DNA of 64,000 nt from Geosiphon pyriformis. Its lineage: Eukaryota; Glomeromycota; Glomeromycetes; Archaeosporales; Geosiphonaceae. Numbering within the stretch: position 1 is the stretch's first letter; every line of letters begins with the position of its first letter. The notes beneath the pieces were generated by a model. That model did not search any database. It saw nothing but the letters and a program-made list of their open reading frames with translations, and was not told the origin of the DNA. A program made the position numbers and the translations under genes. The stretch is taken from NCBI GenBank assembly GCA_016748015.1, contig JAAOMT010000697.1, forward strand, positions 594,550 to 658,549, read 5' to 3'. This document shows, piece by piece, positions 23,395 to 33,544 of this stretch.

Positions 23395-24800
23395 TTAATA
23401 ACTAATAATAGGCTGTAAAACTACTAAAACTAAGTAAAAAAATTGCTTATCTGATAGAGCTCTCTTAAGAATCATGTTTGAGAAAAATCTAATATCTAAA
23501 TATGCTTTGACAAAATTCAGCTTAGATATACTCTCTGTTAACAAAAAAATTCCTAGATATTTGTAAAGTTCTCTATGCTTGATAATAAAAATATATTGGC
23601 TATCAATGTATAATAAAACAGATACAACTTTTTGGTTAATGAAAATTGCAATCATCTTCTTATTGTTGATGCAAATATTATTAATCTTAAAAAATTGATC
23701 AATTAAGTCCAAAATATACTGTGTTAAAGCCTGATTATTTCCTATCTAAATTGTGTTATCTATAAAAACACAGCTGCAAAAAAAAAAGTTTTCTCTTTAC
23801 TGACTTCTATCCTATTTGTTTTAGCCACAAAATTGGTATTAATTTAGTATCTACACAAATGTTTTTGACACTTTATTTTACACAATAAGGATCATAAAAA
23901 ATTCTCCAAAGAAGTAATGAAAAAATCTCATTCTGATTCAGTCTACTATGTATTTTGTAATCATTTAAAAAACCAAAATCTGTTATTACTCTGTTGACTC
24001 TGTTTTTATATATGTTTTCAAAGAAGTCAATAAACTTGTTACACATTCTAATCTGCTTTAAATTAACTTCTAAATAATGCTACTCAATTGAATTATAAGC
24101 TTTATGCATGTTCTGTAAAACCAGTCAAAGTTTTTGTCTTTTTTCTAAAACATTTTTTACAATAAAACTAACAGCAAATATTGGGGATTGAGTTGAAGTA
24201 CCTTTTAAGACTGAGAAATTGTTACCATAGAAAACATTAAACTTGCTATAAACAAATAAAATATGATCTGATAAAATTTTAAACAAGATCTTTCTGGCAG
24301 TTTTAATTAACACAATAGGCTATATGTTGGTCAAAACTCTATTTCAATTATATAACTTAGAGATTATTAAAACTCATGCACTTTTCTAAAGAACAAAACT
24401 GTCTTTAAAAGTTAAACAAATATTTAATAAGACCAAAAGACAGTTTACTACTATATTATTACAATGTTTTCAAAGTTTATTAATTATGCCAGATAAACCA
24501 GCAGCTTTATTATTAAGCAGATTGCCAATTACCAAGATCAAATCTATTTTGCTGATAATATTCATTATGCCAGAAAAAATGTCTTTACTTATATATGCTA
24601 AAAACACATATTAACAAATTCACAAATTAGGCAAGACTAAAAGAATCTTATGCTTTTTTATCTAATTTTTTATAATTTTATTAACTTTTTGCTTTATTTT
24701 ATCTGGCTCTAAAACCAACTTCTCTCTAATCATCAGGTAATTTAAAACCACTTTTCAAAATAACCACTTTAAAATACTTCTAATCATGCTGTTCTTATTA
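23395..24800 (-). pseudogene. Reverse transcriptase region of LINE copy B, inactivated
   Basis: The open pieces 24125-24313 (ARKILFKILSDHI, then NFSVLKGTSTQSPIF) and 23395-23712 (INNICINNKKM, then YKYLGIFLL, then ALSDKQFFYLV) are RT fingers/palm and thumb segments of the Rhizophagus LINE type. Between them the catalytic box reads VFIDNTI: the first Asp is kept (23758-23760), the second is Asn (23755-23757), and a Trp two codons later is TAG (23746-23748). Confidence 0.75.
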
Positions 24801-25399
24801 GAACTGAAATTTTCCATTCTTCTATTGATTGTATTTTTAATATTAGTTGCTTTTTTAGTCTTAAATTCCTAATACTTGGATCCCTAATACCTTTTTTTAA
24901 ATCTTAACAATTACAAAAAAACTTCTTTATTTTTAGTTTTATACTTAATTAAAAAGAACAAACCATTTGAATTATTAATATCTAATCTTAACCAAATCTG
25001 TCTGAGATAATCAAACTTAGTAATATTTCTGGAAGTAAAGGCTTTAGTCATTCTTAAAATCAAAATTTTTAGTTTATAATACTTAAAAAACTGCTTGTTC
25101 TTAAAATCATTAAAATTCTTAAACCAATTTCTAAAAAATACTTTGTCTGCTAACTTAATAATAACCAACTTTATAAGATTCTATATTGCATCCAAATTGT
25201 CTTTTTTCTTTGTACTCTAAAACTTATAATATAATTAAAACATTTTAACTAATAAATATTTCTTAAACCAAGTCTATTTTAATGAATCAGCATTTTTAAA
25301 ACCAAACTTCCATTGATTTTTATTGGCATGTTTTTGAATAGTGTTCAAATTTATATTCAAAAAACTGCTTAAACCAAGTAAAATCACAACAACCAAATA

Positions 25400-26026
25400 A
25401 TTAGTATTAAAGAAATTAAAAACACTCTTAATCTTTTACTTAACTATTGTTGTTAAAAGATGTTTACTAATTAAAATATAATTAATAGTCTTTTTAACAC
25501 CTCTTGAATTATCCTATATTGGGAGCTTAGTTATCTTAATGCCTGATATGAAATTACATAAACTCAAATCAAAACATTTTTTTAAGTTTACATATTGCTT
25601 TATTTTATTTTTATTGAAGTTATCTCCTAAAACCATATAAAAATTCATGTTAATTGTCTTAATAATGCACAAATTTACTTTACCAGCTTGATTAAATTAT
25701 ATTCCAACAGAAACATTCACATAAAGACTCAGAATAATTACCAAAACTTTCTTATTAAACAACAATTAAAGTAAAAAAAGATGGCCAAAAATTTTAAAGA
25801 CTTTATATATATGCCAAGTAAAGAATTTGTCTATTACTATTACTATTTCTAAACCTTAAATAATTAGTGTTTAAACCAAATACAAATACTTTCAAGTTTA
25901 CAAATCTGTCTTTAATCCAAGGTCTGATTTGTTCTTTTAATTTTGTCTCAGTTACAATAAAAATCAAATTGTTTAATTCTTTATACTATCTAATAATATC
26001 TTTTTGTTTTGTCAAATTGTTTATGC
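25400..26026 (-). pseudogene. Endonuclease region of LINE copy B
   Basis: Minus-strand reading from the LTR junction: LIFIVTETKLKEQIRPWI, then VFVFGLNTNYL. Further on come MVLGDNFNKN and NSRGVKKTINYI. These are the VTE and GDFNE-type motifs of AP-like endonucleases in LINE ORF2, with the Glu of the DFNE block changed to Lys. Stops interrupt the frame. Confidence 0.65.
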
Positions 26027-26909
26027 TGTTACTCATAGAATATAGGAATTAAATATTAGTACATAAATTAGCCAATCAAAATAGATGTAGTAAAAGTGGA
26101 ATTCCAGAATTCCTCTCAGGAAAATTGCAGGATTCTAGAATTACAAAATTTCCATATGATAAATTACAGAATTTCTGGAATTCCAGGATTTTTGGCTAGA
26201 GAATTGAGAAATTCAAGGAATCTTGTGCAATAAAATTTATGTATATATAGCAGTAGTATCAGAAGCTAGAAAATTAGTTAAGAAGATTTAGAATCAATTA
26301 GACTCTCAGAGTTAATTAGACTCACAGGTTATAATTATTAAATACCTTTCCTTCAAAAAATAGAATACTATAACTTAAAGTAAAATTACTTCCATATTAA
26401 TAAAATTATTTATTATCCTTAAATCCATGTTATTATTCACTACTTAACCTACTGGCACAATAGTTTTTGATCATAGCTATTGACAAAATACTTATTTCTT
26501 ATTTTATTTTTTTTATTTTTTTATTTTCTTTTATTTTTTTTTATTTTTTTTTATTTTGTTGTTTATTAATTAATTAAGAATTAAACACTGAGTTATTAAT
26601 GTTACAGATAACTTGGTGAAAGACCCAGAAATAAGGATAAAATTATATATATATTAACAGATAGCTTACTAGAAGGGCATGACTGCCAGAATAAAACTGG
26701 TCACCAAGCTAAGAAAAAAATTGGATGAAATTGCAATTTTGAGAAGCTACAACAAAATCACAACTGAATCTCTGTTTATTATACAAAAAACTTAACCACA
26801 AAACCTTCAGATTAATTAAAACTTTTAGAAACCAACACCATTATATTAATTGAGCACCAAGTTACAGGTTTGTTATTTGTTTCAACACCTCAAATAATCA
26901 CCTGTAACA
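26027..26909 (+). repeat. 5' LTR of LTR element 2
   Basis: Begins TGTTACTCATAG and ends CACCTGTAACA, the TG...CA of LTRs with a 6-base inverted end. It contains a GAATTCCAGAATTCC-type palindromic region at 26100-26200, TATATA near 26240 and a T-rich hexamer run at 26500-26565. It is the best-preserved LTR in the window. Confidence 0.8.
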
Positions 26910-26928
26910 TTTGGTGCTCTCTGTGAGA
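26910..26928 (+). other. Primer-binding-like site, LTR element 2
   Basis: TTTGGTGCTCTCTGTGAGA lies immediately after the CA end of the LTR. Element 1 has the same sequence with only transitions. The primer tRNA is not identified. Confidence 0.6.
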
Positions 26929-27454
26929 TATAATCTAACAAAAAACCAGCACCAACAACAACTATGCAGAAAAGTGGCAGACCAAAAGAAAACAAGAGAA
27001 AATCACTTAGGATTTGCAAAATCTTTATTTTATTATTACCTTTGAAAAACTCATTAAATTAAAACTCTGATTATTTAAAACCCAATTATTAAAACCCTGA
27101 ACATTTGAAACTTACCTTTGATAAACTTGTTAAAACTCATTAAAACTCTGATTATTCAAGACCTGATTATTCAAAAATCCAAACATTTAAAACCCAATAA
27201 TTTTAACTCTATTATTGTACAAAGAAATTTATTGTCAATAAACTCATTAAATCTCTAGCAATTCAAACTTCAAGAATTATTCAAAAAACCTGAACATTCG
27301 AAGTCCAATAAATTCTAAACTCCACTATCATACAAGAAAACTTATCTTCAATAGCACAATAAAACCTAATTTTCATAGTACCAATAAATTAACAAAACTT
27401 ACCTAACAGCCCTAAGTCAAAATATTGGGATATAGTCACAATCTACTTCCATGC

Positions 27455-27888
27455 ATTATATATTTGAAGAAGAGCCAATTAGTAAGAACAAATGGAAATT
27501 GGAATTGAAACTTAATCCTGATTCAAATTCCACTAATAATAACAATAATTCAAACTCTACTAAATGACAATGATAATTCAAACTCTGCCAACAACAAATT
27601 TAAACTCTGTTTCAAACACTAAACAATATATCACACTTTTAGATTTTACAATGGAACAGAAATTAACTAAATTCAATGATAATAATGAGAGCATTATGTC
27701 TGAACATGCACATAATACAAATACAAGATTTGAACATGGATATTCTAAACAGACCACTATAGTTAAAAAACTCCAGTTATGTATAAAATTGGATTTAAAA
27801 AAAAGCAATAGAAATTACAGCAACAACATTGATACAAAAGAGAGATTTAGAAGATTTTGCAGAAGCTTAATATTAAAAAAAAGAATAA
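27455..27888 (+). pseudogene. Asn-rich and dUTPase-like relic in LTR element 2
   Basis: A frame from 27455 reads an acidic start, then NPDSNSTNNNNNSNS. A second open frame (27564-27914) reads YITLLDFTMEQKLTKFNDNN, then HAHNTNTRFEHGY, then KLDLKKS. Element 1 shows the same order. Where a dUTPase would continue, the LTR begins. A frameshift is needed to connect the two parts. Confidence 0.5.
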
Positions 27889-28670
27889 TGTTACTCATAA
27901 AATATAGAAATTAAATATTAGTACATAAATTAGTCAATCAGAATAAACATAGTAAAATTGGAATTCCAGAATTCCTCTTAAAAGAATTGCAGGATTTCAG
28001 AATTACAGGATTCTCATATAAAAAATTACAGAATTTCTGAAATTCCAGAATTCTTGGCTAGAGAATTGAGGAATTCAAGGAATTTCATACAATAAAATTT
28101 ATATATATATAGCAGTAGTATTAGAAACTAAAAAATTAGTCAAGAAGACTCAGAGTCAATTAGACTTACAGATCATAATTATTAAATACCCTTTTTTTAA
28201 AAGATAGAATACTATAACTTGAAGTAAAATTGCTTCTATATTATAAAATTATTTATTATCCTTAAATCCATGTTATTATTTACTATTTAACCTGCTGGCA
28301 CAATAGTTCTTGATCATAATTATTGACAGGACATTTATTTTTATTTTATTTTTTTTATTTTTTTTATTTTTTTTATTTTGTTGTTTACTAATTGATTAAG
28401 GATTAAGCACTGAGTTATTAATGTCATAGATAGCCTGATAAAAAACCCAGAAATAAGAGTAAAATCATATATATATTAATGAATAGTTTACCAGAAGAGC
28501 ATAACTGTCAAAATAAAACCAGTTACCAAGCTGAAAAAAAAATTAGATGAAATTGTGATTCCAGAAAGCTACAATAAAATCACAACTAAATTTTTGTCTA
28601 TTATACAAAGGACTCAACTACAAAACCTTTAGAAATCACTTACCAAATCACTTAAAAATTATCTGTAATA
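27889..28670 (+). repeat. 3' LTR of LTR element 2
   Basis: Matches the 5' LTR from TGTTACTCATAAAATAT onward, but it lacks about 70 bases near its end and finishes CTGTAATA instead of CTGTAACA. It is followed by LINE ORF1 sequence of copy B. Confidence 0.75.
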
Positions 28671-30510
28671 ATGTTTCTAATATTACATATAGCAATTTTC
28701 CAGACAAAACTTGTCATTAAAGTAAAAGAGATTCTAAAACCAAACCAAATTTGTTTATCTTGGCCAAGAAACTTAAAACTGTGTTCAAAAGACACTTCAA
28801 ACTGTTTTTTAACTTATAAATTACCAAAAAATTCAAAGATATTACTTTTGCTACAGTTTTATTACCAGTAACCAAACCTGAATTCTTACTTATTACTGTA
28901 TTTGTCTCTTAATTCTGTGATGAAGAGATTATTAATGGCTGACTTTTAAGATTAGACTGAAGAACTATTGGTTTGAGTTTGTTTAATCTTTTAGCCAACT
29001 TACTAACTTGTTCTGTGAAACTAGTAAGATTGCATTCAAGAGCAGCAAACCTAATATTTAATTTATTAAACACAAACAAAGTAGATTTTATTTTTAAAAA
29101 AAGCCAAATTCCACAGAACTATTTTGCACAGAAAAAGAAAAAAAAAGGTGTTTTACCAACTATTTTAGCCTAAAAATGCTGCCAAAAGAGACAGATCAAA
29201 TAATAAATATTAAACATTTGGCATAGATGTTTACTAGTTTGCTTTTATCTGCTTTTGATAAGCTTCTATGATTTAAGTCACCAAAAGACACTTTCTTATT
29301 CACAGTATAGTTTAATAATATATGATCTGAATTCTTATATTTAACACACTTAGTCAAATTCAAACATAACCAATACAAATTAGTGCTTTTTAGCATTGGT
29401 ATGATTTCTATAATGGTCCTCAATAATTTAGCAAAATCAAAACAAACTACTGCACATCTAGTTTGAACATATATAACTAAATAATGATTTATAATACATG
29501 TTTTTTCATCCACAAAGCCAATAAAATTCTAAATATTATGAACATTTGTTTTTATTGATAATATATAAAGCAATGCTCTATTTGTGTTTTTTGTATTTCA
29601 TGATTTTTTGTCTATGTTAATTCTAATTACACATACTATATTCTTCTTAATTAAAACAGACCACATTGCTGTAACTAGATTAATTTAATCTAAATAACAA
29701 AATTTAACTATAGTTTTTTGCTACAATCTTACCAATTGCATCTTAATTAACTTAATCTTACCAAATTTAGATAATGTAGCACATACAGCATCAATTGATG
29801 TTTTAATTAAGATTTTTTTATCATTACAGTCTAATTTGAATACATAGTTAATTTTTTGAGATTGGTATTTACAGTAATATTTTTAGCTTTTGCCAAAATA
29901 GTTATTTGTATTAAGCTTGATTCAGAAGTGAATATAGTTCTAATAATCCCAACAAATTTTAAAGAAGTAGAAGCTCTCTTCCAAAATCATTGATTTTTGA
30001 AAATAATTTTCTTATTATCATAAGTCTTTCTTGAAAAAATTTCTCAACAATATTATCTAAACTAATATTTAAAGCAAAAAACTTTCTAACAAAAACCGAA
30101 ACCAGATTTTTCAGAAAAAAAGAAAGATTTGGTGGAACATTTAACAAGATATTATTATTATTATTATATAAGAAGTTTATTTTTCTTAAAAGTATACCTA
30201 AAGTTTTTTTGGTTTTAATTTATAAACTTTTTGGTATTTGGTTGGAATTTTTTCCATTAGAAATGTGTTTTTTACTATAATTAATACTGGTTTCCTCTAT
30301 TAAATATTCTTCTTTTATATCAATACTATTGAATTTAGTAGTATTATCAGTTTTAAAGCCCCAAAGGTAATTAATTAAAACTTCAATAAAAACTATCTTG
30401 TCATCAATACTGTCTTTTAAAACATCACTTTTTCTTTTTTTTTTAAGAAAAACTTGTTTGCTATTGTTGTCAAAACCAAAATTTTTAACAGACTTCTTCA
30501 TAACAACCAT
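28671..30510 (-). pseudogene. LINE ORF1 of copy B
   Basis: Open pieces: 30220-30510 (MVVMKKSVKNFG start, KKKRKS, YLIEETSINY), 29959-30147 (FLKNLVSVFVRKFFALNISL), 29196-29513 (KTCIINHYLVIYVQTRCAVV, then TKCVKYKNSDHILLNY) and a coiled-coil tail near 29000. The CCHC knuckle keeps its first Cys and His only; the others are Tyr. The start at 30510 is plausible because the same KKSVK-rich beginning recurs in this family as I remember it. Confidence 0.65.
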
Positions 30511-30729
30511 ATTAAAACCAACAATAGTCTTATAGTCAAACAGAAAAAGTTTGAATTTATTATATTAAATGATTAAAAACTTTTTTACAAAATTAGTACT
30601 CTTTGATAGATATTTAGATATAAGAAAAAAAAAAGTTTTTTTTTGCTAATTTATAATAATATATTATTATGTATTTTAAGTTTTTTAAAATTTTTAATAA
30701 TAATATATATATTTTTTTAATGTTTTATT

Positions 30730-31310
30730 AAGTAAGACCCAAATACTACTTAGCATAATATATTAAACTAAGTGATCTAAACTAAGCACAAATCATGTAC
30801 TTTTTATATATAACCAGTCACTTAGATCAATTAAAGCAACACTACAAAACTATTTTAATAAACATTGCATTATTAAGACCAGAAAAAAACAATAAGATCT
30901 ATGAAAACCAAAACTAATACCAAATGCTTTAGCAACACCAAACAACTTAATAATTTCAACAGACAGCAAAAATAACAAACTATAAATCTTAGACAACACT
31001 GAACTATTATCTACAATCAGGCCTCTTTTTTCCATGATTGTTTTATACTTAGGCCAAACCATCCATATATCAATACAGTGAGCTACTCCTAAGTCTTGAA
31101 CAAAATTTACAACATTCTTACTGGTAATTTTAATGTCATTAAAAATAGACAAGGCCTTTAAAAACCAGTCTTTAAACAAAAAACTTTTACACAAAATAAC
31201 ATAAACAATATTATCAAAAGCACACAAAGAAAACATTTGCAAAACCCAAAATAAAACCAAATTCAAACTCAATAAAACACCCTATTAAGACAAATGAGAT
31301 CTAATTAGAT
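30730..31310 (-). mobile_element. LINE 3' fragment (ORF2 C-terminus), minus strand
   Basis: A 140-codon open segment (30850-31272) reads LCAFDNIVYVILCKSFLFKD, then KRGLIVDNSS, then KLFGVAKAFGISFGFHRS, the end of the LINE ORF2. Downstream, 30763-30840 carries the same 3' tail motif as LINE copy B. It is a 5'-truncated copy. Confidence 0.65.
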
Positions 31311-31439
31311 CTTTGAGAACTTTAGTGTCAAACATATACACAAACAAATATTCAGAACTTTCTACATCTTCACAATAAAAACATAATACATTAGAGTACT
31401 TTTTATTATACAGATGTTTCTGAACAGTAACTAGTAGAC

Positions 31440-32340
31440 ATATATAAGTTAATAAGTTGTGCTTATAAAAAAAATAGACCTGGTTCTAAAGTATTAGTTG
31501 GGTCTTTAGTTTATAAGATTGATTAAATCTGAACTATTACAGTTTGGCATTTGAATTTACATATATTGTTTAGTTTAATAAATAAAATTTTAGCTAATTT
31601 GCATATATATTTTAAGAAGACTATTTATAAAAAACTGCTTATTGCTATTAGAAAAAAACTTTATAACAAAAAATATTCAGGTGTTTTGTATTTACAGTAT
31701 AAAAAAGTTAAGTTTTTTGATTATTTGTTTACTTGTTTTAAAAAGTTTAATTTTTATGAAAAAATTTTGCTTAACTGAATTTTGGTTTGGAAGTTTTTGG
31801 TTAGGTCTCATCTTTTGTTATCTTTAATGATTGTAAAATTTCTTTTCTTATGTTTATTTAATGTTGGCCTATATGTACTTTTCTGTAAAGACTTTGTGTT
31901 TATTAATTGGTATAATAAAACTGTATAAATGTTTGAAAATTATAAAAGGACTGTTCAAATTCTGGTTGATTTTGTATGTAGTTTAGATAAGCAATATTAT
32001 TCTAATTTATGAAGATTTAGATTTAAATATAGAGCAAATATAAAAAAAAACAGTTTGGTTAGTGATTTAGATTGGTGTTAATTGTGTTTTATGGTTCAGT
32101 ATCAGATTTGTCAGATGAAATAATTTGACTAATTAGTGTTAAAAAGTTTTTTGGTATTAGTTTTGGTTTTTATAAGCCTTGTTTTTTTTTTGGTCTAAGT
32201 AGTAAAGCAATAATTTATATAAGAGCTTAGTGTTGTTTTGATTGGTTTAAGTAACTGATTACATATAATAAAAGTGTAAATTATATCTAGTTGGAGTTTA
32301 TAGTCTTGACTTTATATACTAGATAGTGATTAAGCTGTAT
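31440..32340 (+). mobile_element. LINE 3' fragment (ORF2 C-terminus), plus strand
   Basis: The segment 31551-31778 (YKKLLIAIRKKLYNKKYSGV, then LYLQYKKVKFFDYLFTC) continues through stops into NVGLYVLFCKDFVFINWY and later VLVLVFISLVFF. It is the ORF2 end in the opposite direction to the fragment ending at 31310, so two LINE tails lie head to head. Confidence 0.6.
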
Positions 32341-32399
32341 TCATAAAATGGTAATAAAAAAAAATAACTTATTTTGTTTTTATGATTAGCAATAATTAA

Positions 32400-32660
32400 T
32401 TAAAATTCAAATATATTAAATAATATAATTAATATAAAATTAAACCAGTTTTAACAGACATATTATTATTATTATCTAAAATAAAAAAAAAGCTGTTGTT
32501 TACAGCCAAAAAAAACCAAGCATTATAATTAAAAAAAATTAATTTTTTAACCACTTTAAAAAGAGTTGTTTTAAAAATCAGTAACTTAATTATTAATTTT
32601 AAAAAGAGTTTTTGGATTTTTAACAATAGTAATACCAATATTAAAATTATTTTTAATATG
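32400..32660 (-). pseudogene. LINE ORF1 fragment
   Basis: A 69-codon segment (32429-32638) reading ITIVKNPKTLFKINN-like sequence, then FFFILDNNNNMSVKTG. Its acidic-to-Asn run resembles the start region of the LINE ORF1 family. It is short and poorly conserved. Confidence 0.35.
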
Positions 32661-33033
32661 CTTTAAATAAACTTTAAAAAAAACTTTAAACCAAAACTGT
32701 TTTGTTTTATATTATTTAAAAAAAAACACTTTATAATTTTTTTGAATAGTATTATTAGTAAAAACTAAATAAAAAATAGTAACAATGTTTTAATTTGTAA
32801 TTTCAATAATAATTTTTTACAAATGTTATTGCTGCTTAAAATATTTATATGATATAAAAGTTGTTAAATATTAATCCAAAAAATTATTGCTTATTCTATT
32901 CTATTCTATTTTTTATATTATTATTATTTCAATTTGTTATACAGTTATTTTGAATTTTTATAGTGTTAACATTTTTTTTTCTTATTAAAAATGTTTTTGC
33001 AAATTAACTGTTTATCTTTATAAACAAGTTTAT
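32661..33033. other. AT-rich edge of transposon block 1
   Basis: Almost pure A/T, including a TATTC pentamer run near 32893-32912. No feature is recognised. The base composition changes abruptly at about 33030. Confidence 0.5.
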
Positions 33034-33363
33034 AAAATAGATATTGGATCCGTAACATGGTGGGTTTATAAGAATAATAATCGAGTTTTGATTTTCTATT
33101 CTAGTGGTAATGGGATTGCATCAATTTTACAAAAGAATTGGGCTGAATCACAATCTCTAAAAGAATTGGAACAAAAAATTTGTATTAAATTTCCATTTGA
33201 TTGGAAAAATCTATATTTTGCTAGGTTTCCAAAAGGTTGAATAGATTTAGATGATGATGGGATGGATTATATTCTCGTAAATTGGTTTCAGAAACCGAAC
33301 AAAACATTACCGTCATCGTTGCCAATTACTAAATTTGCTCTAAATATTTCCCGGTCGTTATGA
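33034..33363 (+). pseudogene. Isolated exon relic of an unrecognised gene
   Basis: A readable segment with normal composition: DIGSVTWWVYKNNNRVLIFY, then QKNWAESQSLKELEQKICIK, then FPFDWKNLYFARFPKG. A TGA follows, and the frame continues with IDLDDDGMDYILVNWFQKP to a TGA at 33361. The first TGA would be Trp by a single G-to-A change. I do not recognise the family; the aromatic and acidic pattern suggests a secreted or lectin-like domain but this is a guess. There is no start codon and no neighbouring exons. Confidence 0.5.
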
Positions 33364-33423
33364 TAGAAGAAATATAAAGGAAGCCCTTACTATAGATAAT
33401 AAATATTATAACGGATAATCTAA

Positions 33424-33453
33424 AAATAAAAATAAAAATAAAAATAAAAACTC
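33424..33453. repeat. AAATAA microsatellite
   Basis: Five tandem A-rich hexamers between the exon relic and the 3' end of the carotenoid oxygenase gene. Confidence 0.7.
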
Positions 33454-33544
33454 GCTTAATTACAAAATTTAAAATATCTTATGGCAAAACTTTCAGTGTC
33501 CATTAAGTTACTGGATATTTGGTCTACTTGATGTTCGAAATTAA

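Larger units (their letters stand above)
26027..28670 (+). mobile_element. LTR retrotransposon 2 (short, non-autonomous), nested in LINE copy B
   Basis: Two direct LTRs (26027-26909 and 27889-28670) enclose only about 980 bases. The 5' LTR is bounded by TGTTAC and GTAACA. The flanks show a near 4-base duplication, ATGC before and ATGT after. A primer-binding-like site follows the 5' LTR. The interior holds repeated short AACTCATTAAA/CTGATTATT-like phrases, then an Asn-rich coding relic and a dUTPase-like start identical in layout to element 1. No protease or RT remains, so this is an internally deleted relative of element 1. Confidence 0.75.
21290..30645 (-). mobile_element. LINE copy B (nearly full-length), split by LTR element 2
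   Basis: A decayed minus-strand LINE with all parts in order. The 5' motif lies near 30600 and ORF1 at 30510-28671 (Lys/Ser-rich start, RRM-like part, zinc knuckle 29196-29513, coiled coil). LTR element 2 is inserted at the ORF1/ORF2 boundary. Below it follow the endonuclease (26026-25400), the RT (about 24800-23395), RNase H (about 22700-22400), the zinc-ribbon-like C-terminal part (21835-22062) and a 3' tail motif at 21318-21400. Without the insertion it is about 6.7 kb. Multiple stops and lost catalytic residues show it is inactive. Confidence 0.8.
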
